A stretch of 64,000 nucleotides of DNA from Physcia stellaris (GCA_018902385.1 JABSSW010000079.1:62001-126000); one strand, 5' to 3'. Counted from the stretch's first letter, positions 44,754 through 59,202 are shown. Translations and numbers: made by a program. The notes: generated by a model from the letters alone, not told the origin.

Positions 44754-45633
44754 ACCAAAAACTCATAAAACTCCGGCCGACATCTCAAATTCGAAGTCAT
44801 GAAACTATCCTCGATCTCTCCAACCAGAATCTTCCGGAACTCGTCGTTCGTGCGAGAGGTCTCGTAGAGCGCTTGCAGAACATCCAGGCTTAGCGTCCAG
44901 TCTTTCTCTTTGAGGTACGCGTAGGGATAGTCGAGGTCGACGCGGAGTCGCAAGCAGGCGTAGATTCGGAGGCCCGGGATGTCGTATTTGTCGCCCATGG
45001 TGTATAGTGCGATGTCGAAACCGTAGATCCAGCGGTGGCATGAAGGGTCGTTGCAAGAGTGTGCTTCTCCTTCTGGGTGGTCGCAATGGCCACGTTTTCT
45101 CTCTTCATAGTTGCTTATTTGACAGCGGGTCGTGTAGAGGAATTGGATCATGGCTTGAACGAGGTAATCTGTTTCTTCATGTAGTTCGATTGTAGATGTT
45201 CTGTCTTCCTGTGTGTTGCGAGTAGGTATTAGAATGCTTCTATGACCGCGATTGATAATGACGACTGCTTACTATATAGTTGTTTCTGCAAGCAGCTGCG
45301 AAGAATTTTGATTGGGTGCCTTTGTGCAGTACAGCGTCAGGTAAGACTTCAGCAGAGGTCGCCCTTGGAAGACTTACAGACAATAGCCTTGTGGACCTTG
45401 AACTTGCTGTCTCCGCAAATAATTGTGAGATCGCTATACTCTTCAGAGCCGTAAAGTCTAACAGAAGGTGTCAGGCTGGACTTGGCTCGGAAGGTCCGAT
45501 CTTACTTGGAGACGCCGACCACTAACGAGCTTTCCCGATGCGTCCTAACAGCAGTATATTCTTGAGACTCTTCGGATAGAGTAGTGGACGTTGGGATATT
45601 TGTAGAATCTCGAAGACAAACTGATGGCAACAT
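44754..45633 (-). pseudogene. BTB/POZ gene 2, 5' fragment, split by retroelement
   Basis: Exons 45506-45633, 45378-45457, 45273-45319 and a third coding block from 45208 down to the element edge at 44754 join in phase. The core reads YSDLTIICGDSKFKVHKAI, then FFAAACRNNYI, MIQFLYTTRC, a Cys/His insert (CDHPEGEAHSCNDPSC) and MGDKYDIPGLRIYACLRL. The 127-base exon of the paralogues is divided here into 80 + 47 by an extra 58-base intron (45320-45377). The N-terminal exon is longer than in the other copies. The frame enters the element at 44753 and would end a few codons into it, losing the conserved PEL tail found at 39787-39913. Both halves are otherwise open. Confidence 0.8.
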
Positions 45634-46012
45634 TTTGACAAGAAAGACTTCAAGGAGGATTCAAGTCACGAAGTGGGAGTACATCAGCATGATCCAAAAT
45701 CTATTGAAGCGCTTGGTCAGCTAGCATGGAGTCATCAGGGAGTCTCATGAGTTTGTAGTATTGTTGTCCTGATAGAGCATGACTCAGACCAAGTGACAAT
45801 ATGAGAAACATCATTGATCGACTTCGGAGTGCACGTTCATCGAGGTTTCCTTGATGTCCATGGGTAAAGCATACTTTATTTGCTTCCTAGTCTATAGAGA
45901 CTTCATCTACTAGTGTGACTTATAAGCTTTCTTTATCATGACTGATGCTCATTAGCTTCAACTTGTGCCTATGATTTCCATCAAGATTTGCTTACTTTAG
46001 CTATGACTGCTG
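45634..46012. other. intergenic within BTB array
   Basis: About 380 bases between the 5' end of BTB gene 2 and the stop of BTB gene 3. Nothing recognised. Confidence 0.4.
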
Positions 46013-46856
46013 TCATTTTGGCATTACAGTGGATGAGGGGATTTTCAATTCCATTTTAAGCAATGGAACTCCGAGCTCCGGTGATTGCTCGAGGAAGATT
46101 CCGAATGCAGTCCCCATCAGTAACGTCTTACGACATTCTCCGCTCAATGCTTCGTGAATTCGATTAAGAACCAGTTTACGGAGGTCATCAGAGTTCCGTG
46201 AGTGTTCGTAAGCCATCTTCCATATTGCCAAGTCCAGTCCCCAGTGCCAAAGGTCGATACATTTGAAAAGCTCTTCAAGGTGTGCGCAGGAATATTTTCT
46301 CAGACCCGGAATATCATACTTGTCGCCCAAAGTATGCATAGCAATTGCAATACCGAAGGGTTTCAAACAGCAGTCGTTGAGGTTAAATGAGCACTCAATA
46401 TCATCTGTATGATTACATCCACCTTTCCGCCCCATCATGATGCTGCTGTTCACGTCTGGACTGAGGTACTTGGCGGTGTAAAAGTACTCGATCATGACTT
46501 GTACAAGCTCCTCATGTTCCTCATGAAGCTCTATAATAGCTGTGCTCCCTTCCTGAAACCCATGTCAGCACGTCCATTGTCCCACCCTTTCCAGGATAAC
46601 CTGGACGATACCTTGAAGCCCTCTTTACAGGCGGCCTTGAAAAACCCTGACTGCGAACAAACAACCACTCGATGTACAGGGAATCTGGCCTGGCCACAGA
46701 CAATTGTGAGGTCGCTGTATTCGCCAGACCTCAAATTTCTGCATTTTGTGTTAACAACATCTCCTCTTCAGGAGTCTAATTCTTACTTAACAAGCCCATC
46801 TCTAAGTACGTCTTGTTGTTGCGCCTGCTCGTGGTCGACGGGCTTGAGAAATTCAT
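46013..46856 (-). CDS. BTB/POZ protein 3 of a tandem array
   Basis: Exons 46810-46856 (47 bases), 46612-46738 (127) and 46013-46552 join in phase and give 237 residues. Core motifs: LRSGEYSDLTIVCGQARF, VVVCSQSGFFKAACKEGFK, MIEYFYTAKY, MHTLGDKYDIPGLRKYSC and FLEQSPELGVPLLKMEL. The insert between the second helix pair has CNHTDDIECSFNLNDCC, a variant of the paralogues' Cys/His motif. The first exon is inferred from the phase-2 junction shared with the other copies. An alternative donor 17 bases downstream does not fit the phase. Confidence 0.78.
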
Positions 46857-47961
46857 GGACGTCCCCCTCACTTCGCATTTACACTTGACCCCACCACCAC
46901 AGGGCCAGGCGCAAACGTTACAACAGGGAAGCAGTTGCTTCTCCATTGCGGTATAAGATTCGGTAATGGATTCAGTGATTTCAACGTATAGCAAGCTGCG
47001 GCTTGTCGAACCTGTTCCTTGGGGGTCTTGTGCTACTTGGTCAATCTATTGTGGTTGCGTGCTCTAGATATAAACTCAAAATGTCCGGGTGTTGAAGATG
47101 AAACTTACAATAAAGCCGTCGAGATTAGATAACACCGGCCTTTAACCGTAACGGGATTTGCCGCTTTTACCCCCATTCGAAGCCCTACCTACTGCCAACG
47201 CTATGAAGAACTTTAACTATCTGTCGACTCTCATTACTTCAATGTTTCGAATGAGAATGACGTTCCTTTGTCCAGAATGCCTCTCATATTGTCATTTCAG
47301 GAAAATCAAGAATCGGAGTTAGCCTTCACTCTCGAGCTCTGAGGCAGTTCACACTTTGTCACTTCAACTAGGTCCGAATCGCTCAAACATACTTGGCTTC
47401 GTCACCCTACCGACACATCAAGATACGGAACCATGTGTCGGAAATGGACAGGGTCTCAGGATTGGTGAACTATTTGGTTAAACTAGTATACACCGAGGCG
47501 TATATGGTGTTGAGAGGCCAGAGTCAGAATGTCACTAACACAGTAATGGCTCGATGAGGCAACAGAAGACGTTTGTTACAACGAGGAGCCAGGTATTCGT
47601 GTAGCATTCAGCAGCAGTTGAGTCAACCAATAGAGAAACGCTCCATATGATCATGCCCGTAGAAGCCTAGGCCACCATCGCTAGTTGATATGGCTAATTC
47701 TCCGAGGAACGAACGATCTTTCATATTTGTTCCGTAGCTTGATCCTGACAATGTAGATCTGGTAAGATCTCATGTGCATTGATAATGAGAGAAGTCAACG
47801 TCTCTGAAGCAGCCAGTAGTGTACTCAGATACCCGATCTCTGGCTGAACAGTGCAAACCCTGTCATTTGCTTCTTTGAAAGTGTTCGTGAAGTATCATTT
47901 GGAAGATTCTAACCCCTAATTTGTCGAGCATGTGTTAGCTTTGGATGGCCCCTTGCGTACA
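46857..47961. other. intergenic within BTB array, 1.1 kb
   Basis: No gene or repeat recognised. It is the largest non-element spacer in the array. Confidence 0.4.
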
Positions 47962-48789
47962 TCACAGCTCAACGTCCTGTTCAAGTTTGAAAGGATCTTC
48001 AGTGCACTTTTCCCAATGCTCCGAATACCACCGTAATGTAATCTTGAGCAAAGCGCACGTGAGCTCCGGCACTTCCTCAAGGAATTCTAAAAAGCCACTA
48101 TAGTCGACAATTTCCGTATTTGATAATTCGTCGCATACCGTTTTCAATACAACGGCTCGAAGTTCGTCTGATTTACGCGAGTGCCTATATGCCAATGCCC
48201 ATACTTTGATATCATGGTTCAGATACCTGGGCCCCGCTTCAATGAACATTTTCTTGATGTATGCACTGGAGTAAGTCATCAGACCTGGGATAAGATATTT
48301 ATCTCCCATGGCGTAAAGGGAGATTGCGATGCCGTAAGATCTCAGATAACATCTCTTGTCGTCGCACGAGCAATCTGTGTCTTCTGGGTGATTGCATGGT
48401 AAACGTTCGGTGAGCCCATCGTACTCATCAGTGTACATCGTGGTGTACAGATACTCGACCATAAGACGGACAAGCTCTTCATCCTCCTCTTGTAGTTCTA
48501 TGGTACCGGTGCTTGTTTCCTGTATTCAATATCAGAGAAGACATCTTCCATCTGAAAAGGATTTGTGCTCCAACCTTAAACCCCTCTTTGCACGCAGCGC
48601 TGAAGAATCCTGATTGGGGGCAGACGATGGCTCGGTGCACTTTAAACTCGGATTTCCCGCACACTATGGTAAGGTCGCTGTAATCGCCAGAGTCTTTGAT
48701 CCTGACCAACATGTCAGTCTTAAGCCTGAGTGGGATCTAGCACCTTACCGAGCGAGGCTTTCATTTAAGTTTGACGTTTGTTGCGCCAT
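47962..48789 (-). CDS. BTB/POZ protein 4 of a tandem array
   Basis: Exons 48749-48789 (41 bases), 48575-48701 (127) and 47962-48519 join in phase and give 241 residues. Reads MAQQTSNLNESLAR, SGDYSDLTIVCGKSEFKVH, CPQSGFFSAACKEGFK and MVEYLYTTMY. Then come a clean insert CNHPEDTDCSCDDKRC with four spaced cysteines and a histidine, MGDKYLIPGLMTYSSAY and FLEEVPELTCALLK. The structure is almost identical to BTB gene 1 (same 41- and 127-base exons), so I take it as the ancestral form of the array. Confidence 0.85.
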
Positions 48790-49457
48790 GTTTCTGGCGA
48801 TACGGCGGTTGCTGTAGGTGGTTTCGAAAGGAAGTACTTTGGTAAAAGGTAAGTGGTGACCCGTCAGACCTGTATCTTGACCAACCGACCACTGCAGCCA
48901 GACGGGAGGGTTCAGCTTTGGATCAGAATGACATGATTATGTTGTGATAGATCTTCTCGGAGTGCGGAACTGTCGGGCGTTTTAGTCTATCAACGGCGCG
49001 CAGTTGCTGAAGGACGAAAGAACGGTAGCATGAGTGAGAGATGCCTGTGGATGGAGGTGAGCGTTGATTCCAAGCTCGGATTGTCGTCACTGTAGACCCT
49101 TGATCGATTACTTTGAAATTACTTCATCACTGAGCCGAGGCATCAAGGTATGACACCACGTGATTACTATTTCGGAGATCCAGCTACCTATGTCAATACG
49201 TGTGGACGAGCAAGCTTTTTTCTACTTGAAATTACGAGGACGTTAAGAGACACGGATAGATTCAGGAGAGAGAATACCGATCATACTATTACATGCAGAC
49301 ATTTAAATCATGTTACCAATCGTGATGCCCTGCAGTTCTTGACAAAATGGCATGCTGTTATGTCTATGCACAGAGCCATGCACGATTTGATTGGTGGCTC
49401 GTGGAGAGGCCATTGTATCTGAAATTGTACCCAGTCGTTCTTGTTGCATGTTGTTGC
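48790..49457. other. intergenic within BTB array
   Basis: About 670 bases. A 90-codon plus-strand frame (49150-49422) has no motif. Nothing supported. Confidence 0.4.
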
Positions 49458-50675
49458 CTATCGATCCTTCATCAGATAGCGAATCAGTGCTTCGTTGAGC
49501 TCCGGCATCTCCTTGATGACGTCGTAAAAGTTATCGGCATAGGAGAGATTACCATCCTTGGAGGATCTTAGTGCAGCTTTATGAATTATGCAGTGTGTTA
49601 TGATTCGCCGTACGGTATCGCCTGGCTGCGATTTTTGATATGCGTAGTAGATAGCTAGCACCAAGTCTTCCTATTAAAATCCAATTAGCCGGTAGGCACT
49701 AGCGCTGGCAGTCCTCCAAGTTGTGATGCGAATCACCGCACAGATGTGTTCTGTGGTGGGAAGTCTTCGTAGACACCCGTGAGATAACCTAGTAACTTAC
49801 TGGGGTAAAGTCGGAATAACGAAGTATTTGATCCACTTTCGTGTGTGCATAATCTCTTAAACCTTCGATATCGTATTTGTCCCCAAGCACGAGCATGGCA
49901 ATTGACAGTGCAAAGGGCCAGAGCTTGCACCCGGAGGCTAACGCAAAGTCAGCATTTCGAAGTCCAAACAAGTATTGAGTTATCAAGCAACTCTGTTTAG
50001 TGAAGTTGCCACGAACTGTCTCCTTATAGTAGCGGATGGCGGAGGAGGGGGAAAGGCTACCAGGAAAAGACATACCATATGTATGCTCCTCGGTTGGGTC
50101 ATGGCTGATGCAGAGTTCGAGATCATCACCTTCGACTTCGCGATATTGGAAAGTGTAGAGATACTCGATCATGGCGCGTACATGAATTTCGTCTTCTTCC
50201 TCCAATCGGACTATCCCTGTGCTCCCTTCCTGTAGTAACCCGTGATTAGCCAGGATGCGTATCTCTTAGTGTATCCGCAGGAGCTGACCTTGAATCCTTG
50301 TTTACAAGCAGCCTCGAAGAATCTAGATTGTGTGCAAACGACGGCACGATGGGCATTGAATGTGGTCTGCCGGCATATACGAGTCAGCTTTCGATTCTCG
50401 GAAAACTTTTGAGCCCCAAAAAGTGTTTCTTAGGCGTTTCGCTTCCATAAGGAGGTTTTCCATGTTGACCAAAAACCTAGAAACGGAGAAAGAGTCTATC
50501 GAAAGCCGTACTGTACCACAAACGATCTTGAGATCGCTGTATTGTTCGGAATTTCGAAGACTCAATAGCGGATTACTTTAGTCAATGTCAATCCATCATA
50601 ATTCCGAGGTGCTCACGAGGAAAGTTTGGAGCAGAAGGTCTGCAATCCAAATTTTGAGAAGGATACATCTTTCAT
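49458..50675 (-). CDS. BTB/POZ protein 5 of a tandem array, intron-rich
   Basis: Six exons, 50617-50675, 50512-50560, 50289-50366, 50076-50229, 49801-49937 and 49458-49670, join in phase and give 229 residues. The 127-base exon is split as 49 + 78 by a 145-base intron. The third exon is cut twice more by introns of 138 and 130 bases absent from the paralogues. Core motifs remain: EQYSDLKIVCG, FNAHRAVVCTQSRFFEAAC, MIEYLYTFQY, LGDKYDIEGLRDYA and MPELNEALIRYLMK. The Cys/His insert is degraded to CISHDPTEEHTYASGC. The 145-base intron carries a 9-base inverted repeat (GCTTTCGAT/ATCGAAAGC) near its ends. Confidence 0.78.
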
Positions 50676-51370
50676 ACTGTCCAAAGCCTAATCAAAAGAT
50701 AGTGGTTGCTACTCAGTTCTCGGTCAAAAAGTAGGTTGATGTAGGATGCTGGCTCTTAGTTTAGGACAGCAAGATTATGATGATGTCTTTTGTAGGTTAG
50801 ATATGATTACAGTTTGATTCTTTGGATTCGATATAAATGCTAAAGGGAAGGAAGATTTTGTGCGTCATATTGTTATTCTCTGTGTCAGACTCAACTATTG
50901 GATGACAATGAGTTATGATAGGACATTAATCGTTTCAAAGAGCCTCGTGTCACTCTCCACTGGCGCTTCGTCATAAGGTGAATTGCTTCTCCAAAGGTAG
51001 GAGTCATTAATTTGCAGCGAGTTGCAAAGATCAATGTCTTCCCAGCTGGATACTCAACCCGTGTGCTGGCTACACAGCCTGCAGTGAAAGTGTTATCGCT
51101 CTGAGGGTTTCTCTGCAAAGGCTGGTGGTGTAATTGATTCGAGACCATGGCGAGAATGGGATGAAGTCCGCAATCCCTTGGCGCCAAGCCATACCCTCGT
51201 AGCGGGAAATCCCGCATCACAATCATTTCGAAGTTCTTTGTCCCCAACCAAACCCTCAAAGCCATTGCCCAAGGTACCTACCTACACACTATCAGCCATG
51301 ACTCGCCCCTCGCCTATCTCTTACTCCTAGCATGCCACCCTACGATCACTAGCCTACAACCACCCCCAAA
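50676..51370. other. intergenic
   Basis: About 695 bases between the divergent BTB gene 5 (-) and the gene at 51371 (+). A 124-codon minus frame (50891-51265) has no recognisable features. Confidence 0.4.
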
Positions 51371-51939
51371 ATGCCACCCCCAACAACCTCCCAACCACGC
51401 CCGCTCCACCTCCCATCCACCCTCCCCTCCCCCCTCACCAAAGCCATCCGCGACCGCACCCTCACCTCCCTCCTCGCATCCAACACGATCCCCACGCTTC
51501 AACGCACCCTCCGCGCCGAATGCACCGCCGCGGGCTGGTTCGATGCCATGCGCGCCCGAGTCTTCGAGATCGTTCGGGAATCTCAGGACGCGGCCAACGG
51601 AGATATTGAGGGGGGAACTACGATATCGATGCTATTCGCTCTATATTAGTGGCTGAGGCTTTGGGTAGGAAGTCGAGGGGGGGCTTGAAGAGGGGAAGGG
51701 AGGGAGAAGAGGAAGAGGAAGAGGAGTATGAAGATGATGGGCTGGGTATGATGGTGCCGAAGAAGAGGGCCAAGACTTCTGGCACTGAGACTGAGATTGA
51801 GGAGGGGAGTTTGGGGACAGAGAAGAAGAAGCAGAAAGTCGATGTCAGGATACCGGAACAGGCTGTGCAGGCGGGGACGAAGATCGTGAAAGATGCCCTG
51901 GAGAAGGTTGTTGTGATTGAGGATGGGGGACTGGGATGA
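51371..51939 (+). CDS. small nuclear-type protein, possibly EnY2/Sus1-like; frameshift in G-run
   Basis: The first frame (51371 onward) reads LPSPLTKAIRDRTLTSLLAS and IPTLQRTLRAECTAAGWFD..MRARVFEIVRE, a helix pattern with a central AGW that recalls EnY2/Sus1-like small helical proteins of SAGA and mRNA export. The frame then ends. The second frame continues with YDIDAIRSILVAEALGR and a basic/acidic tail (GREGEEEEEEEYEDDG, VPKKRAKT) containing a likely nuclear localisation signal. The two frames meet at a run of six G near 51612. A run of seven would keep one frame. Either the assembly lost one G, or the gene is frameshifted. No intron fits. Confidence 0.5.
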
Positions 51940-52658
51940 GAGCTAGGAAAAGAAAGAATGGATAAATGAAATGTCATGGATTGAGCCTAGACGCAACGAT
52001 TGCTTTGGGTGTTGGAGTCCTAGAGCATGCAGAATCAATGGCTGGCTGCTCTGAGTAAAGGCTGCGATGGTATGCTTCAGACAGGATTGAGGCTGCCGCA
52101 GATATACGGACCTTTCTCTACCGACGAACGCTCTTTGCATAATTGGGGAATTGAAGCACCTTGGCCGACTCACAAGGCGGATCCACAAGAAACTCAGTGT
52201 AGTAATGTGTCTGAGCCGAAAGAAGACGCACAATTGAGAAAGGATGGAGGCAGCGCTTTAGGGCATGGACTTTGAGGAAGGGGTTCGAGACGGACAGGTA
52301 TATTACGATAGCGACCCAGCAGCACAACCAAGGAACAAATGAATAGCACATAGAAGATGGTTTACATCAGTCTTTAGAATGCAGGGCAAGAGATCAACAC
52401 ATGCTGATAAGACAACGCTCAATTCTCTTGCGAAAAGTCTATGCTCTGATTTGTAATAAGCTAAAATACAGAAAGCCAGCTATCTTGAGAGTGCTAGGCT
52501 CACGAATGGACCTTTGCGTTGGATTATGTTCTCTTTGCCTCTCATAGCCAGCTAACCCCTCGCAAACACCTCTGATGCAACCTATGAAATTTAGGAAATC
52601 TAGAACCCCCTGTGTCCTCCCATGAACGAACCGCCGCATCGAAAATCTTCAAGTAGGT
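51940..52658. other. intergenic, convergent
   Basis: About 720 bases between the convergent 3' ends of the gene at 51371 (+) and CDC48 (-). Frames here are unsupported. Confidence 0.4.
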
Positions 52659-55417
<2,759 letters not shown>

Positions 55418-56637
55418 GTTGGTGTAGTTTGTCTATTCTCTTGTCGAATTCAGTACAGTGGCTCCGCGAACGTGTACTCTCTCGGTTTTGATGGATAGAC
55501 TGAACGGGTGAGGGAAGGAGAGGGAAAAGGTTTGAAGCGTCCTATTAAGTAGGATTATGGTATTAATAGTTGGAAAGAAAGGGTGGTGATGAGGCGTTCG
55601 AAGCTTGGGCTGAGAGGTGAAGAGTGAGCTTGTTGCCATCATTGACACCAGAGTGAAGATGATGACTTAGCGCGGCAGCCTGATCACTTCGGGCTTAGCG
55701 CGCCGGCTTCTAGAAGCACATCGAAAGCTGACCCTTACCCTGGAGCCGGACCCCTATCGATCCTGCTGGTGATTTCTTTCATCGTCCACTTGATTTCAAA
55801 TCTACACGGACACGTCATCTTCAATATGGATTGAGGTCTCATTTGCATCTGCCTGCTGCTGAAACGAGGTGTCCGAGATCACATTATTGGCCACATAAAG
55901 CTAATGTAGAAGATGATCACAGACCGGAGTACTTCAACTCAACAGTTATGAAGCTCCACGGCTGCAGGAGAGCGTCGTCTGCAACGCCTCATACTCCACC
56001 TTTCCCCTGACAATTGCAGACTCTGCAGTTCGTGGTTCGATGGGTGAACTTCCCGAGATAAATGTCTCCCTCCATGCTGTTGCTGCAAGAAATGACACTA
56101 ACCCCCTGAGTGATGCTTTTCATTCTCGTTCTTGTATCGTTATTCATATTCGCATTAGGTGCCTTACGTTGGATCTGCATGTAGCCAAGTGATGTCTTCC
56201 GTCACATAGTGGATCACACATCGCTTCTCATTGTACTCGTACTCGTCAAGGTTTGGGTCTTTCACGATTTAGGTACCTCTGAAGCCACACGGTAGCCGCT
56301 GAGGAGAGGGAAGGATCCACAGTTATCCGGCAGCGCCGTCTCCAAAGTTTCTTCTATCATCATGAGTCTCTTCCCCCTTCAGCGTCCTGGCTGCACTGGC
56401 CATGCATCGTCGACCCTGTATCTCGAATCACATAGAGCAAAGTTACGTCGAGATGGGCCCTTCGTTGGGTCTACTTCCTTCGGAACTACGTAGACATTAT
56501 CAAAACTCTGCGATCCGATGAGCATCTCATGCCTAGCATTGAACGGATACGGCTGGCCTGACCACCTAAGTTCCACCCGGTGAGCGACGATCCAAAATAG
56601 ATTACGGCCCATTTGCACCCTATGGCTCTCCTAAAGT
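55418..56637. other. intergenic upstream of CDC48
   Basis: About 1.2 kb. The first 200 bases should contain the cdc48 promoter. Minus frames at 55989-56180 and 56379-56618 are open but unrecognised. The latter is somewhat protein-like and could be a decayed gene. Confidence 0.35.
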
Positions 56638-56843
56638 TATCACATGGTGTGGTGTGGTGCAATTGCACCTCCGACGCATCGCCGCTACATATGAGTACTC
56701 AGCCCGACAAGACCTATCCTCGATACACTTTACAAAGCATGTGGATTTGTCAAGGAGTAGACATCGTCCAGAGTCGGGTAGTCGGAGATCTGTCAAGATA
56801 GTATGCAACAACATCGCACCACTTCGGACCAGGGCGTGAGATA
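56638..56843. mobile_element. MITE copy 4, diverged
   Basis: The left end TATCACATGGTGTGGTGTGG and right end GCACCACTTCGGACCAGGGC then GTGAGATA are diverged versions of the family termini. An internal AGTCGGGTAGTCGGAGATCTG matches the shared TCGGGTAATCG..GATCTGTC segment. It is 206 bases with TA at both edges, and the oldest-looking of the four copies. Confidence 0.7.
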
Positions 56844-59202
56844 CAGAGTCATTGTCTATTTAAGCATTCCCTCCCCGTGTTATGATGTTCCGAAGAATCA
56901 TGTTTGCTCAAGGCTTTCCCGTTACGTTGTCTTCGTGCACGGCTCGCTCATGGTCTCAGATTTAAATCACGTTTTCTTGAAAGTCCTACTGAATGGTAGT
57001 TCGAGTCGGAAGAAATTCGATGCTGTATGTGCCCGGCGAAGGTTCGAGGGTATGCTCGCTTCGCACTTCACCAGAGCCAGGAGCCAGTCACGATGAAAGC
57101 AAATCATGAGGTCACTCACGGTATGCTACTTTTTGGCCTGACAGTAGAAGGTATGCAGATCCTCGACCGCTATCTCCCCCGAGGGTTCGTTCGCGAGGAG
57201 GTAACGGCGGACGTGAATCTGAAAAGCGGCTCAATCGCTTTCTCTCGTAATAGCATACGTCTGGCCTCAAGCTGGGACGAGTTCCACGTACAAAACGACC
57301 AGGATCGATTGGGATGTAGATTCGACTGTCGAAAGGTTCTAGAAAGAGAGTACAGTATGTGGTAGCTGTCGTGAAGCTCTGGGTGACTCACTTCGAGAAA
57401 AGGCAGAACTGGAGTGGACGGCCGAGCAGACTGAGCAGCAACCATGGTTACTGAACATGAATTGTAGGGCAGCTGCATAGACGCAGCTTCTCCTGGCAAG
57501 GTTAGCACTCAGAACAAGGTCTCAACTCTTGCTGTTGGAGTATCATACCCTTCTGGTTTCTTTGGTAGATCACAAGGCTAACTTTAGAAGCAAGGTGATT
57601 AGGCCCTACATATTTATTTCACGCCCTTAAAACTAATGCGAGAGAAAGAACGACAGCATTCACGACACCTCAAGTCCTGAGTTTGGCACACAATGCACAT
57701 TATCTAAGCTAGTAGTTTCGACTCAGCCAGCCCACATGGTCAACGGGGCCTTCCATCCTTCGACCCAATCAAACCCAACAATCCTATTCATTGGGGCAAT
57801 AATGCTCACGAATAGGTGATACCCACAGCCACGTCACTTCACAGCCAACACTGGCTGGTGGGACTACCCGAAAGGTTGACGCCCGACTCTTCACACTTCG
57901 AGAATGCCTTCTACAGGTCGCCATACGGATCCTCGGTCCAGCACTTGCCTTGGCAGGATCTAATCTCGTGCCGGAAAGTTGGACTGAGACATACATGGTT
58001 CTAGCGCCTGATGTGCTCAGATTGTCCCCGACTGACCGCAGGTATATTCGCACAGTAACATAAGCAGCTCCACTGTGACTGCTTCATCCTAAAGAAGCAA
58101 CACCTACGTAATCTCACTCATGGGCTGAAGCATGGGGTATACACAGTTAGCTATCTCTTGCAGCAATGGCTTCGAACCTTCTCCTCTTTCGTTGTTACCT
58201 TAGCCTTCGCGGCTATTCCGTCAGGTAAGGAATGTCCGAGGAGGATGATGGATGTTAATCTTGGTACCAAGGCCTGATACAAGTGTATATTGCAAAGACC
58301 TATCATCCACTGACTTGGTAGGAGTTCTCAGTAGTGGGTGGGGGGAAAAGGCGAAAAAACCGGGTTCTCGTCTATTGTCCACGTCCACTACGTCCAAGTA
58401 GAACAACGGAAGCACCCTGGGGAACCTCAGGAGTTACATGCTTCCAGAATATGAGCGCATTTCTCGGATCCGGTGTGACTCGCGGCAAATATCGAACCTA
58501 CTAAGACTTAGGAAACAAAACTCCCAGGAACCCCAGCGCATGCTGTCTTCGTTTCAATATCTTCATCCTGTAAGCTCTGCTTGCACGCTTTTTACGCCTC
58601 TCCTCGATTTCGCTCAACCATCTTACCCCAAAAACTTATAGGATTGGATCTCCGATATGCTTCTCAGTTTCACGGAAGGGTGCTTTTGCTCTTGCGGACT
58701 CGTTGGGATTGATACGAGGACTCCTCTCCCCCCCTTCTCGATATACGAAGAGGCGCTCACTCTCGTTAGAAAGAGCAATTATCTTTATAGCTAACTCCAA
58801 TGTATTTACATTTCAGCTAAAATAAATGGATTATAATGATTGCACATGAGTAGGAGAGTTGATGCGAAGGGGGCCACTTACACTGGTTTTTCATTTTCAC
58901 TTTGTCTGGTCTTGTTGGATCTACCTGTAAGCTTCGCGTATGGTGGAGTGAGATGTCAAGGTTGCTGGGCGTGAGAAAAGTTCCTCTTTAGCGTTGGCTT
59001 TTCCTCGGCTCTTTTCAAAGCGTCGGCGTCGTGGGGAATCCTCTCCATAGGTTTAGTGGAATCTTCAAGCTAGAAGCGCTCGCCTCTTATCCAAAAACAG
59101 ATAACGATATCTCCAGCTATTCTTCCTCTGCCCTAACATTCACTGTCCCTATTCCCGAGTCTTCAAAAAGCAAAAATCAAGCAGTACTCCTCCACGCCTC
59201 CC
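56844..59202. other. intergenic, 2.4 kb
   Basis: Several frames of about 60-110 codons (57027-57365 on plus, 57170-57508 and 57784-58053 on minus) overlap and carry no motif I can support. No repeat was recognised. Confidence 0.35.

Noticed and set aside
57027-58053. Small genes in the 2.4 kb spacer
   Set aside because: Overlapping frames on both strands, none with recognisable features or plausible splice models.
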